A stretch of DNA of 64,000 bases, from contig NZ_FNAV01000006.1 of the NCBI RefSeq assembly GCF_900102075.1, positions 124,001 to 188,000 of the forward strand, read 5' to 3'. The stretch comes from Salipiger thiooxidans. GTDB lineage: Bacteria > Pseudomonadota > Alphaproteobacteria > Rhodobacterales > Rhodobacteraceae. A model generated the notes under the pieces. The model was not told where the DNA came from and searched no databases. It worked only from the letters and a program-made list of their open reading frames with translations. The position numbers and the translations under genes are program-made. Positions 9,729 through 18,859 of the stretch are shown here, one piece after another; within the stretch, counting starts at the first letter, position 1; every line of letters begins with the position of its first letter.

Positions 9729-10214
9729 ATGATGACCAGCTACTCGCGCCGTACGGGGCTCCTGCTCATTCTTGGAGCGCTTGCCGCCTGCAGCAGTGGG
9801 CCTGCTCGCGAAGAGGCCAAGCCCGGGCGGCATGATCCGCCGCTCTACCCCAACGAAACGCCCGAGCTGCGCCAGCTCATCAACAAGTGGTCCGATCACT
9901 ACGAGGTGCCGCGCCCGCTCGTGCACCGTCTGGCGATCCGCGAGAGCACCCACACCCCGACAGCGCGCAACGGTCCCTACTACGGGCTGCTCCAGATCCT
10001 GCCGCAGACCGCGCGGACCATGGGATTCCAGGGTGAGGCACGCGATCTGCTCAACGCGGACACCAACCTCCGGTTCGGGGTGAAGTACCTGCGGGGCGCG
10101 TGGCTTCTGTCCAACGGCAGCCAGGACAGCGCCATCGGCTGGTATGCGCGGGGCTACTACTACGAGGCCAAGCGCCGCGGTATGCTGGTCGAGACCGGGC
10201 TGCGACCGGGCTGA
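9729..10214 (+). CDS. Lipoprotein lytic transglycosylase (SLT domain)
   Basis: A 161-residue envelope protein: an N-terminal signal with lipobox LAAC (lipid-modified Cys21), then a compact SLT lysozyme-like domain. The catalytic Glu72 lies in IREST, followed by YGLLQILPQTA and the late AIGWYARGYYYEAK. It should cleave peptidoglycan glycan strands to anhydro-muropeptides at the outer membrane. Two adjacent ATGs (9729, 9732) both serve. It has a single domain and no LysM or binding module, which is short for the family. Confidence 0.88.
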   Translation: MMTSYSRRTGLLLILGALAACSSGPAREEAKPGRHDPPLYPNETPELRQLINKWSDHYEVPRPLVHRLAIRESTHTPTARNGPYYGLLQILPQTARTMGFQGEARDLLNADTNLRFGVKYLRGAWLLSNGSQDSAIGWYARGYYYEAKRRGMLVETGLRPG

Positions 10215-10571
10215 GGCGGTCGTTCCGGCACGGCTCGATCCCGAGCGCGGGCGACGTTTGATTCTCCGTCGCGTCCTGCCGGAGGCTTGGGTCCGAGGCC
10301 GCGCCGAGCCTTCAATCCGAGAGCACGCGCTCGCGTCACCGGTCTCGATGGCTGGCGCCATGGATGGCGTTTCGGCCGGCTGGCGGCCAAAAGGGCTGTT
10401 GGAACGATCGCGAGCGACGGGGCTGTTGACCCGATGGCGAACCAAAGGGCTACGGTGCTCTCAGATCCGCCCGCCTAAGCCAGCGTCACGCCGGGCGGCA
10501 AGGAAGTCCGCAGCGCGCCCTCCCCTACCAGCCCCGGGCCGAGCCGCGACACCCGCAACGATAACCCGACC
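10215..10571. other. Intergenic region of 357 bases with no supported gene
   Basis: This stretch lies between two convergent genes. All frames show poor codon character, and I see no tRNA, repeat copy or clear terminator stem with a T-run in it. Confidence 0.5.
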
Positions 10572-11822
10572 TCAGGTCACCGCCCGCAGCATGGCTGTGT
10601 TCGACTGGATGATCGTGTTGAGTTCCACGATCCGCGCCAGCCGGGCCTCGATCTCGTCCTGCCCCGCGTCGAGCTGGTCGACGATGCCCGAGAGCGAGTC
10701 GCCGGAGCCGTTCAGCGCCGCGCTCTCGATCTTGCACATCATCCGGGTCGAGCTGAGACCGGTGACGTAGCGCTTCATGTCGAGCACGCTGCGGCCGAGC
10801 CGCGTGGCCTCGGCCTCGACCACCTTCAGCGATTCCTGGGCGAGCTTGCGGAAATTGTCCGCCTCGAGCTGCAGCGTCGCCTTGTCCTCGCTGAGCGCGG
10901 TGGTGTCCGGCGCGCCCTTGAGATCCTCTTCGAAGAGCAGCGACATCTCGCGCTGCATGATCGCGGCGCCGACGAGGAACTGGCCGCGCTCGATGGTCTC
11001 GCGCATGCGGACATAAGTGCTGTCCTTGCCGTCCATGAAGTCGCGCACCCAGCTGGCCATCTCGTCGAGCATCGAACCGTAGTTCACCGAGATCGCGCTG
11101 ATCGGGCCGCCCGCGTTCTCGAGCCGCGAGGCGAGGATCCGCATGTTCATCGGCACGGTTCGGATCGCCTTGATGATCTCGGTCATCTCGTCGGTCTCGT
11201 CCCGGATCTGGGCGATGGTCCGCGACATGGTGAGGAAGCGCAGCTGACGCGGGTCGAGCGGCACGTTGGTGCGCTTCGACCGCTCCTCCAGTTCCAGCGA
11301 CAGCGCGGCGGACATGAAGGCGTCGTAATCCTCGAACCCCTTGGCCTGCAGCGCCTCGAGCAGCGCTTCGGTGCTGCGCGCGGGGCTGACGTTCTCTTCG
11401 AGCTCGGCCTTGCGCAGCTCTGCATAGAGCGCCTGCACCTCGTGGAAGAGCGGCGTATGCGGCTTGATCCGCACCGACAGGTACCCGTCCTTGATGGGCC
11501 AGGCCACCGCGAGCACCCAGTAGAAGCGCCCGTCCTTGGTGCGGTTCTTGACGTAGGCCGACACCTCCTGCCGGTTCTTCAGCCGCTCCCAGAACAGGTT
11601 GAAGACCCCCTTGGGCATGTCCGGGTGGCGCACGAGCTTGTGCGGCGCGCCCTTCAGCTCTTCCCACATGTAGCCCGAGATGCGTCGGAAGACGCTGTTG
11701 CCTTCGATGATCACGCCGCGTTCATCGGTGCGGGAATAGAACATCCCCCCCGGCTCGAACGGCACCTCCCCCACGCCGCTGCTGCGGGTCTGGGAAACGA
11801 GCTGGGAATCATGTTGCGACAT
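10572..11822 (-). CDS. PAS domain protein with degenerate chemoreceptor signalling region
   Basis: A soluble 416-residue protein. Residues about 30-140 form an Aer-like PAS domain (ISGYMWEELKG, HPDMPKGVF, KNRTKDGRFYWVLA). The remainder is predicted helical. A segment reading MNMRILASRLENAGG occupies the place of the normal receptor tip (TNLLALNAAIEAARAGE) but has lost most consensus residues. There is no transmembrane or HAMP segment. It may sense redox or energy state and feed a chemotaxis-like or other pathway, but kinase coupling is doubtful. ATG 11822 follows GAGG at 5-6 bases. It is downstream of the transporter operon on the same strand, after a terminator-like hairpin. Confidence 0.75.
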   Translation of the reverse strand: MSQHDSQLVSQTRSSGVGEVPFEPGGMFYSRTDERGVIIEGNSVFRRISGYMWEELKGAPHKLVRHPDMPKGVFNLFWERLKNRQEVSAYVKNRTKDGRFYWVLAVAWPIKDGYLSVRIKPHTPLFHEVQALYAELRKAELEENVSPARSTEALLEALQAKGFEDYDAFMSAALSLELEERSKRTNVPLDPRQLRFLTMSRTIAQIRDETDEMTEIIKAIRTVPMNMRILASRLENAGGPISAISVNYGSMLDEMASWVRDFMDGKDSTYVRMRETIERGQFLVGAAIMQREMSLLFEEDLKGAPDTTALSEDKATLQLEADNFRKLAQESLKVVEAEATRLGRSVLDMKRYVTGLSSTRMMCKIESAALNGSGDSLSGIVDQLDAGQDEIEARLARIVELNTIIQSNTAMLRAVT

Positions 11823-11890
11823 CAGGACCTCGCGCAATCAGGGCGGCATTGGCCCGGAGATTGCACGAAGCGCCTTTCCAGAACGTGAAC

Positions 11891-11912
11891 GCGGGCGGAG
11901 ATTTCCGCCCGC
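11891..11912 (-). terminator. Hairpin between potC and the PAS gene
   Basis: A 9-bp GC stem (11891-11899 with 11904-11912) with a 4-base loop lies 32 bases past the potC stop. The following minus-strand sequence is only moderately T-rich, so termination may be partial. Confidence 0.6.
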
Positions 11913-11943
11913 GCTCATGACCTTGCGACAGGTCCCGCCCGGA

Positions 11944-13134
11944 TCAGCCGGGGCTCATGCCCCGCAGGCGCTCGGACCGGCGACGCAGCATCTCCACCGA
12001 GGCCAGCAGCAGGATCGAGATGCCGACGAGGATCGTCGCCGCGGCGAGGATGGTCGGCGAGATCTGCTCGCGCAGGCCGGTGAACATCTGCCAGGGCAGC
12101 GTCTGCAGTTCGGCCGAGCCGATGAAGAGCACCACCACCACCTCGTCGAAGGAGGTGATGAAGGCGAAGAGGCCGCCCGAGATCACGCCCGGCAGGATCA
12201 GCGGCATCTGCACCCGGAAGAAGGTGGTCACCGGGTTCGCGCCCATGTTCGCCGCCGCCCGGGTCAGCGAGCGGTCGAAGCCCACCAGCGTCGCGGTCAC
12301 GGTGATGATCACGAAGGGGATGCCCAGCACGGCGTGGGCCAGCACGACGCCCCAGTAGGTGCCGACGATGCCGATCTTCGAGTAGAAGAAGTACATGCCG
12401 GTGGCCGAGATGATCAGCGGCACGATCATCGGCGAGATCAGGATCGCCATGATCGTGCGCTTGCCCGGCACGTGCGACTGCGACAGACCGATGGCCGCCA
12501 GCGTGCCCAGCGACACCGAGATCAACGTCGCCACCGGAGCGATCAGCAGCGAGTTCTTCACCGCCCGGGTCCATTCCGGGTTGGTCAGGAAGTCGCGGTA
12601 GTGCTTCAGCGAGTAGCCGGCGGGGTCGAAACGCAGCATCTCCGGGGTGAAGGTGAAGAAGTCCTGCGCGTTGAACGACAGCGGCATGACCACGAGGATC
12701 GGCGTGATCAGGAAGACGAAGATTGCCCCGCAGATCACCCGGAACGTGTAGTGCCAGAGCACCTGCCCCGGGGTCAGGTAGGGCACGAGGCGGACCCGGT
12801 AGCGGCCGTAGCCGATCCAGTAGACGAACCAGCCGAAGAACCAGCCGAAGAGCGCCCCGATCACCGCGCCGGGGATGCCTCCGAGCAGGAAGCCGGCGAT
12901 GGCGAAGACCGCGACCAGCCCCCAGCGGGCGGCGCGCTCGGCGCCCTTGCCGAGCACCGAGACGAAGACCAGCCCGATGATGGCGAGCAGGATCGCCCCG
13001 GCGACCAGCCCGAGCAGCACCGAGCCGTTGGCGGCGCCGATGAAGATCCCGGCGAAGGCACCTGCGGCAGCGACCACCGGCAGGGTGAAGGACAGGGGTT
13101 TCTTGCCCGCGGGCGTGAGGATGACGTCGTTCAT
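11944..13134 (-). CDS. potC: Polyamine-type ABC transporter permease (PotC-like) with N-terminal membrane extension
   Basis: The 396-residue inner-membrane protein ends in a typical PotC-type permease domain (about 130-390) with the EAA-loop region SLTRAAANMGANPVTTFFRV that contacts the ATPase. Ordinary PotC proteins are about 260-280 residues. Here about 110 extra N-terminal residues form three or four glycine/alanine-rich hydrophobic segments before the usual first helix. Specificity for spermidine/putrescine is the family default, not shown. It follows potB with a 4-base gap and ends the operon. Confidence 0.87.
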   Translation of the reverse strand: MNDVILTPAGKKPLSFTLPVVAAAGAFAGIFIGAANGSVLLGLVAGAILLAIIGLVFVSVLGKGAERAARWGLVAVFAIAGFLLGGIPGAVIGALFGWFFGWFVYWIGYGRYRVRLVPYLTPGQVLWHYTFRVICGAIFVFLITPILVVMPLSFNAQDFFTFTPEMLRFDPAGYSLKHYRDFLTNPEWTRAVKNSLLIAPVATLISVSLGTLAAIGLSQSHVPGKRTIMAILISPMIVPLIISATGMYFFYSKIGIVGTYWGVVLAHAVLGIPFVIITVTATLVGFDRSLTRAAANMGANPVTTFFRVQMPLILPGVISGGLFAFITSFDEVVVVLFIGSAELQTLPWQMFTGLREQISPTILAAATILVGISILLLASVEMLRRRSERLRGMSPG

Positions 13135-13138
13135 GGCC

Positions 13139-14800
13139 TTACCCCAGCTTCACGTTGTCGATGCCGACGATGCGGTCGTAGGCCCAGTAGAGGAGCAGGA
13201 CCACCGCTAGCAGGATCGTGCCCAGCGCGGCCGCGAGGCCCCAGTTGAGCGAGGACGAGATGTGGTAGGCGATCCGGTTCGAGATGAAGGTACCGGTGGT
13301 GCCGCCGACGATCTCGGGGGTGATGTAGTAGCCGATCGACAGGATGAAGACGAGGATCGAGCCCGCCCCGATGCCCGGCACCGACTGCGGGAAGTAGACC
13401 CGCCAGAAGGTCGTCCAGTTGGTCGCCCCCAGCGACTTGGCAGCGCGCACGTAGGATGGCGGGATCGTCGACATCACCGAGTACATCGGCAGTATCATGA
13501 ACGGCAGCAGGATGTGCGTCATGGCGACGATGGTGCCGAACTGGTTGTTGATCATCACCAGCCGGTCGCCGTCGGAGACGAGGCCGATCCAGACGAGCAC
13601 GTCGTTGATGACGCCCTGTTGCTGCAGCATCACCTTCCACGCGCTGGTACGCACCAGCAGCGAGGTCCAGAACGGCAGCAGCACGAGGATCATCAGCAGG
13701 TTGGCGGTCCGCGACGGCAGGTTCGACAGGATGTAGGCCACAGGGTAGCCGAGCAGGATGCAGCTGAAGGTGATGACCATCGACATGAACAGGGTACGCT
13801 GGAACAGCATGATGTAGATGCGCTGGTTCTCGGGCCGGGCCTCTACCCCATCGGGGGTCAGCTGCATGTCGACCGAGTTCAGGAAGTAGCCGGAGGTGTA
13901 GTTCGGGCTGTAGAGCTTGATGGTACGCCAGATCTCGGGCTTCACCCAGTCGCGGTCGATCTCCTCGAAGCCGTCCCGGAAGGTCACGGTCTCGAAGTCC
14001 GCACCTGCGACGAGCTCGTCCGCGGCCTTGAGCATGTCGGCGCGGGGCCCGTTGTAGGACGACATATCCCCCGCGGCGAGATCCTCGTAGAGCGCGGTGT
14101 GCACCGCGGACCAGGGCTCTTCCTCGAGCAGGTTCTTCCTTTCTTCGCGTTGCTGGTACCTGGCGAAGGTCGCGTATTCACGCGAGGTGACGGGCAGCAG
14201 CTCGTCCATGCCCTCGCGGAGCTTGAAGCGGGGCTGGCGGCCCTCTTCGCTCGCGGCCCACTCCTTCTGCTCGGCGAGCCAGTCGGGGTCGCCCAGAAGC
14301 TCGACCCATGTAGCGGCCTCGTCCCAGTCCTTGTTCAGGTCCTCGAACTGGTCCTGGTAGACCTCGCCGATGTCGTCGAGCCCGCGGCCCGACTTGCGGA
14401 ACAGCGACGAGGCGCCGGTCATCTCGTAATTGAGGCGGGTCCCGAGGCGGGTGTGATTCTTCTGCTCGGCGGCGAGGAAGATATCGTAGTAGGCGGCCTC
14501 GAACGCGGCGTCGCCGGGAAGCCCTTCGCCGTCCCAATCCTCGAGCGCCTCGGTGGTCAGCGGCATGGTGTCCGAGACGATCTCGTTCTCGACCGAGCGG
14601 AACAGCATGTCCGCGATCGGCGCGATGAAGGTAACGAGCACGAAAAGCAGCAGCGGTGCGATCAGCATCGATGCCCGGATCTTTTCCATCCGCAGCGCCC
14701 GTGCCAGGCTTTTCTTCAGCGGCGTGCCATCGGCGGCCAGCATCGGGCCGGAGGCTTTGTCCTCTGCGCTTGCATCGGTCATGGGGGTCCCCGTTGTCAT
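13139..14800 (-). CDS. potB: Polyamine-type ABC transporter permease (PotB-like) with large periplasmic insertion
   Basis: The 553-residue product has a cytoplasmic N-terminus, one membrane helix at about residues 45-65, then some 260 hydrophilic, acidic residues. The standard five-helix permease core follows from about residue 335, with the EAA region YVRAAKSLGATNWTTFWRV. Usual PotB length is 290-420, so the long loop between the first helix and the core is unusual and would lie in the periplasm. ATG 14800 is used (GGAA upstream); ATG 14782 is an alternative. It is third in the potA-potD-potB-potC operon. Confidence 0.87.
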   Translation of the reverse strand: MTTGTPMTDASAEDKASGPMLAADGTPLKKSLARALRMEKIRASMLIAPLLLFVLVTFIAPIADMLFRSVENEIVSDTMPLTTEALEDWDGEGLPGDAAFEAAYYDIFLAAEQKNHTRLGTRLNYEMTGASSLFRKSGRGLDDIGEVYQDQFEDLNKDWDEAATWVELLGDPDWLAEQKEWAASEEGRQPRFKLREGMDELLPVTSREYATFARYQQREERKNLLEEEPWSAVHTALYEDLAAGDMSSYNGPRADMLKAADELVAGADFETVTFRDGFEEIDRDWVKPEIWRTIKLYSPNYTSGYFLNSVDMQLTPDGVEARPENQRIYIMLFQRTLFMSMVITFSCILLGYPVAYILSNLPSRTANLLMILVLLPFWTSLLVRTSAWKVMLQQQGVINDVLVWIGLVSDGDRLVMINNQFGTIVAMTHILLPFMILPMYSVMSTIPPSYVRAAKSLGATNWTTFWRVYFPQSVPGIGAGSILVFILSIGYYITPEIVGGTTGTFISNRIAYHISSSLNWGLAAALGTILLAVVLLLYWAYDRIVGIDNVKLG

Positions 14801-14890
14801 GTTATTTCCGTGCGGTCTCTTGCGGATGCACTGTTGCGGGCAGGTGCCCGTCGCGGCGGGGGCGGACGCCTGGTCCGCCCCCACGCTGAC

Positions 14891-15997
14891 TTACTTGGCC
14901 AGCCAGGCCTGGAATTTCGCGTCGATGTCGTCGCGATAGTCAGCCCAGAATTCGTACTGGGTCACGAAGACATTGGTGGCGTTGGCCGGATCGGTCGGCA
15001 TGTGCGGCGCCATCTCGATGCCGAGCTCGGCGTGCTTGCCGACCAGCGGCGCGGACGAGGCACGGGCCGGGCCGTAGGAGATGTAGGCGGCCTGATCGGC
15101 CAGGCGCTGGGTGTCGGTGGCGAAGAGCAGGAAGTCCTTCACGCGGGCCAGACGGTCCTCGGGCAGACCTTCGGGGATGATCCAGCCGTCGAAGTCGAGC
15201 ATCTGTGCGTCCCACAGCATGCCGATGGGCTGATCCTGCTCGGCGATGGCCGAGAACAGGCGACCGTTGTAGGTCGATCCCATGATCACTTCGCCATCGG
15301 CCAGCAGCTGCGGCGTATCGGCACCGGCCGACCACCAGACCACCTGGTCCTTGATGCTGTCGAGCTTGGCCAGCGCCTGGTCCTGCCCTTCGGGGGTCGC
15401 CAGCACGTCGTAGATCTCGTCCTTGGGGACGCCGTCGCAGAGCAGGGCCCATTCGACGTTGCCGATGGGACGCTTGTTCAGCGACCGCTTGCCCGGATAG
15501 GTTTCCAGATCGAAGATCGCGCAGATGTCGCTGGGCGGGGTGTCGCCCACGAGATCGGTACGGTAGCCCACGGTGGTCGAGAACACGATCTGCGGGATGA
15601 AGCAGTCGGACACGATGGAATCGCCGAAGTCGTCCGTGGCGGACGAGCCGTCTTCGCCTGCCGCCAGGATCTCGTCGTGGTCGACCTCCATCGCAAGGCC
15701 TTCGTCGCACAGGCGGATTGCGTCGGCCGCTTCCACGTCAACGAGATCCCAGGTGATGTTGCCGGCCTCGTTCATGGCGCGCAGCTTGGCCACCGCCTCG
15801 TTCGAGGATTCGTCCCACGAGATCTGAAGCTCGGGGTGCATCTCAAGGTAAGGCTCGGAATAGGCCTTGATCTGGCTGTTCTGGTAGGCGCCGCCCCACG
15901 ACACGATGGTCATGCTGTCGGACATTTCCTGCGCCGCCACTGCACCCGCGGCGACCGTCAGCGCCGTCGTTGCCAGAAGGGTTTTGCTGAATTTCAT
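14891..15997 (-). CDS. potD: Periplasmic substrate-binding protein of polyamine-type ABC transporter
   Basis: A 368-residue binding protein with a clean signal peptide (MKFSKTLLATTALTVAAGAVA, cut near AVA-A) and a PotD/PotF-type two-lobe fold beginning MTIVSWGGAYQNSQ. It delivers ligand to the PotB/PotC permeases. ATG 15997 follows GGGAG at a good distance; an in-frame ATG at 16012 is an alternative. Ligand-site residues were not checked against spermidine binders. The divergent catabolic genes suggest the ligand could be another cationic or zwitterionic amine. Confidence 0.9.
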   Translation of the reverse strand: MKFSKTLLATTALTVAAGAVAAQEMSDSMTIVSWGGAYQNSQIKAYSEPYLEMHPELQISWDESSNEAVAKLRAMNEAGNITWDLVDVEAADAIRLCDEGLAMEVDHDEILAAGEDGSSATDDFGDSIVSDCFIPQIVFSTTVGYRTDLVGDTPPSDICAIFDLETYPGKRSLNKRPIGNVEWALLCDGVPKDEIYDVLATPEGQDQALAKLDSIKDQVVWWSAGADTPQLLADGEVIMGSTYNGRLFSAIAEQDQPIGMLWDAQMLDFDGWIIPEGLPEDRLARVKDFLLFATDTQRLADQAAYISYGPARASSAPLVGKHAELGIEMAPHMPTDPANATNVFVTQYEFWADYRDDIDAKFQAWLAK

Positions 15998-16139
15998 ACT
16001 ATTGGCTCCCATTTCAACCCGTTCACTATGTACGAACCGCACGACGGGTCTACGCGACGGTCCTGTCCGGCGGGAGGCGGGATCGCCCGCCCCTTCCGAT
16101 GTACTGCAACCCGGCCGGCGCAAGGCGCCGGCGCGAGCG

Positions 16140-17240
16140 TCAGTCGGCGTCGAGCGCGCGACAATCCTCCGGCAACCAGCCGATGGTGATCTCTTCGCCC
16201 GGGCGCAGGCGGCGCTGGTCAGGACGGTTACGCGTCTTGATGACGAACTCGTCGTTGCCTGCCACCGAAAGCCGGGTGCGGAAGATATCACCCATGTAGA
16301 TGAATTCCTTTACCGTGGCCTTCAGGGTATGGGACTCATCGCCAAGCTGCGGGTCAAGCTCGACCCGTTCGGGCCGGATCGACACGCGGGTGCGGTCGCC
16401 GACCTTGCTCACGTTGACGGGGCGGGCGTCGATCATCTCGCCCCCGTCCAGCTGCACGGTGCAGCGGTCTCCGCTGATCTCCTTCACCACACCTTCCAGC
16501 GTGTTGTTCTCGCCGATGAACTGCGCCACGAAGCTGTTCTGCGGCGCCTCGTAAAGCTCGTCCGGCGGCGCGAGCTGCTGGATCCGGCCGTCGTTGAACA
16601 CCGCCACGCGGTCCGACATGGTCAGCGCCTCGGTCTGGTCGTGCGTCACGTAGACCGTGGTGATGCCAAGCTGGTGCGCGAGGCTGGTGATCTCGAACTG
16701 CATCTTCTCGCGCAGCTGCTTGTCGAGCGCGCCGAGCGGTTCGTCCATCAGCACCAGCTCCGGCTCGAACACCAGCGCGCGGGCTAGGGCGATCCGCTGC
16801 TGCTGACCACCCGAAAGCTGCGCCGGACGGCGGCCGCCAAAGGCGCCCATCTCGACCATGTCGAGCGCCCGCTTGACCTTCTGCTCGCGCTCGGACTTGC
16901 CGATCTTGCGCACCTCGAGCGGGAAGCTGAGGTTCTCTGCGACGGTCATGTGGGGGAAGAGCGCGTAGTTCTGGAAGACCATCCCGATGCCGCGCTTGTG
17001 AGGCGGGATGTTGTTGATGCTGACCCCGTCGAGCTTGATCTCGCCATGGGTGGCTGTTTCGAACCCCGCCAGCATCATCAGGCAGGTGGTCTTGCCCGAT
17101 CCGGACGGCCCGAGCATGGTCAGGAACTCGCCCTTGGGCAAAGAGAGGTTCAGGTCTTTGACGACGAGTGTCTCGCCGTCATAGCTTTTCTGAACACGTT
17201 CGAAGGCGACGAATGCGTCGTTTACTCCGGTATCTGGCAA
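16140..17240 (-). CDS. potA: ABC transporter ATP-binding protein (PotA-like)
   Basis: The importer ATPase (366 residues): Walker A LGPSGSGKTT, signature LSGGQQQR, Walker B LVLMDEPLGALD, H-loop YVTHDQTEA, and a C-terminal TOBE/OB regulatory domain (about 240-366). No ATG fits. TTG 17240 is preferred because GGGGAG lies 6 bases before it and it gives the normal family length; another TTG at 17339 would add 33 residues of low character. It is the first gene of the transporter operon, with 142 bases before potD. Confidence 0.88.
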   Translation of the reverse strand: MPDTGVNDAFVAFERVQKSYDGETLVVKDLNLSLPKGEFLTMLGPSGSGKTTCLMMLAGFETATHGEIKLDGVSINNIPPHKRGIGMVFQNYALFPHMTVAENLSFPLEVRKIGKSEREQKVKRALDMVEMGAFGGRRPAQLSGGQQQRIALARALVFEPELVLMDEPLGALDKQLREKMQFEITSLAHQLGITTVYVTHDQTEALTMSDRVAVFNDGRIQQLAPPDELYEAPQNSFVAQFIGENNTLEGVVKEISGDRCTVQLDGGEMIDARPVNVSKVGDRTRVSIRPERVELDPQLGDESHTLKATVKEFIYMGDIFRTRLSVAGNDEFVIKTRNRPDQRRLRPGEEITIGWLPEDCRALDAD

Positions 17241-17658
17241 ATCCGGCTCCCCGTTTATGTCTCGCGGATTGTTTCCGCTGTCTTGCCCCAAACTAAACCG
17301 CGTCCGGCGAAGTCTTGCAACCGGATAGGCGCGAAACAAAGGCTAGCCCGGCGAAGACGGGAAGCCCGGGCAGAAAAGCGGCACTCCGCAGGCGAAAAGC
17401 GCCATAGGACCGCCGCTCATCGGGAAAATCGGCGCTTCCCCTTGGGAAACTCTTCGGGGCGTCGGGCGGTCACGAAGGCCTTGAACCCGGCCTGACCCCT
17501 TGAAATCACGCAGTTTCGAGTCTGCGTTTGCATGATTTTTCGGCAGTCGCGGCCATTTTCGTCAGAATGCCCTGCTTGCGACACCGGATGTCGGTTTATG
17601 GCAGTCAGAGTTGTACACAACAGTCTAGCTGGACAGAGACCCAAGACCGGAGTTTCCC
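17241..17658. other. Divergent regulatory region between potA and the M24 peptidase gene
   Basis: These 418 bases hold no convincing reading frame. They must contain the promoters of both the transporter operon (leftward) and the peptidase/deacetylase/GntR operon (rightward). The only site I can point to with confidence is the GntR-type palindrome at 17610-17621. Confidence 0.6.
17610..17621. promoter_or_regulatory. Probable GntR (FCD-type) operator
   Basis: GTTGTACACAAC is a palindrome with 5-base arms around AC, 37 bases upstream of the M24 gene start. It resembles the TTGTnnACAA cores bound by FCD-type GntR regulators, and such a regulator is encoded as the third gene of the same operon, suggesting autoregulation. 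Confidence 0.55.
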
Positions 17659-18855
17659 ATGCGCCAGCACCGATTCCAGAAGGATCTTCCCTTCTCCGAG
17701 GCGGAATACGAACGACGTCTCGCGCTGACCCGTGCTGCCATGGAGCGCGCGGGCATCGAGGTACTGCTGGTCACCGACCCCTCGAACATGGCCTGGCTCA
17801 CCGCCTATGACGGCTGGTCCTTCTACGTGCACCAGGGCGTCCTGGTGTTCCAGGACGCCGACCCGGTGTGGTGGGGCCGCAACCAGGACACCAACGGCGC
17901 GGTGCGCACGGTATGGATGGGCGACGACCGCGTCATCGGCTACGCCGACAACTACGTGCAGTCGACCGAGCGTCACCCGATGGAGGACCTCGCCCAGCGC
18001 CTGATCGGCATGGGCCACGAGGGCGCGCGCCTCGGCGTCGAGATGGACAATTACTACTTCTCCGCCAAGGCCTACATGTCGCTCGCCGCCAGCCTGCCGC
18101 AGGCCAAGCTCATCGACGCCACGGCGCTGGTGAACTGGCAGCGCGGCATCAAGTCCGCGGAAGAGATCGCCTTCATGCGCAAGGCCGCGAAGATCTCGGA
18201 AAAGATCGTCGACGGCCTGCTCGAGCGCGTCGAGCCCGGCGTGGCCAAGAACGCGGTGGTGGCCGAGATCCAGCGCGACGCCATCCTCGGCGTCGGCGAC
18301 GACTGGGGCGACTACGCCGCCATCGTGCCGCTGCTGCCCTCGGGCTCGGACGCCGCCGCCCCGCACCTGACCTGGGACGGCAGGCCCTTCAACAAGGGCG
18401 AGGCGACCTTCTTCGAGATCGCCGGCTGCTACCGCCGCTACCACACGCCGTTCTGCCGCACGATCTTCCTCGGCGAGCCGCCCGACCTCTTTCTTGCCGC
18501 CGAGGCCGCCCTCGTCGAAGGGCTCGAGGCCGGGATCGAGGCCGCCCGCGCCGGCAACCGCGCCTGCGACATTGCCAACGCGCTGGCCGCCCCTCTGGAG
18601 CGCGCCGGCATCGAGCGCGGCGCCCGCTGCGGCTACCCCATCGGCCTCAGCTACCCGCCCGACTGGGGCGAGCGCACCATCTCGCTGCGTGCCGAGGACG
18701 AGACCGAGCTGCAACCCGGCATGACCTTCCACTTCATGCCCGGCCTGTGGATGTCCGACTGGGGGCTCGAGATCACCGAATCCATCCTGATCACCGAAGA
18801 CGGCCCGGCAGAATGCTTCTGCGACCGCCCCCGCAAGATGTTCGTGAAGGACTGA
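17659..18855 (+). CDS. doeA: M24 family metallopeptidase, ectoine hydrolase (DoeA/EutD)-like
   Basis: The 398-residue protein has a creatinase-type N-terminal domain (TDPSNMAWLTAYDGWSFYVH) and a pita-bread C-terminal domain (about 160-398). Segments such as SYPPDWGER, FHFMPGLWMSDWG and EITESILITE match what I know of DoeA, which opens the ectoine ring to N-acetyl-2,4-diaminobutyrate. Canonical metal ligands of M24 aminopeptidases are only partly kept, as in DoeA and creatinase. It is the first gene of an operon with an M20 deacetylase (4-base gap) and a GntR regulator, divergent from a polyamine-type importer. Ectoine as substrate is a hypothesis; a close homologue could act on another cyclic or N-acyl compound. 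Confidence 0.72.
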   Translation: MRQHRFQKDLPFSEAEYERRLALTRAAMERAGIEVLLVTDPSNMAWLTAYDGWSFYVHQGVLVFQDADPVWWGRNQDTNGAVRTVWMGDDRVIGYADNYVQSTERHPMEDLAQRLIGMGHEGARLGVEMDNYYFSAKAYMSLAASLPQAKLIDATALVNWQRGIKSAEEIAFMRKAAKISEKIVDGLLERVEPGVAKNAVVAEIQRDAILGVGDDWGDYAAIVPLLPSGSDAAAPHLTWDGRPFNKGEATFFEIAGCYRRYHTPFCRTIFLGEPPDLFLAAEAALVEGLEAGIEAARAGNRACDIANALAAPLERAGIERGARCGYPIGLSYPPDWGERTISLRAEDETELQPGMTFHFMPGLWMSDWGLEITESILITEDGPAECFCDRPRKMFVKD

Positions 18856-18859
18856 CCCG

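Noticed and set aside
13262-16189. Plus-strand open frame of 975 codons across the potB-potD region
   Set aside because: It is antisense to two well-supported transporter genes, is His/Arg/Gly-rich and has no family features; a by-product of high GC.
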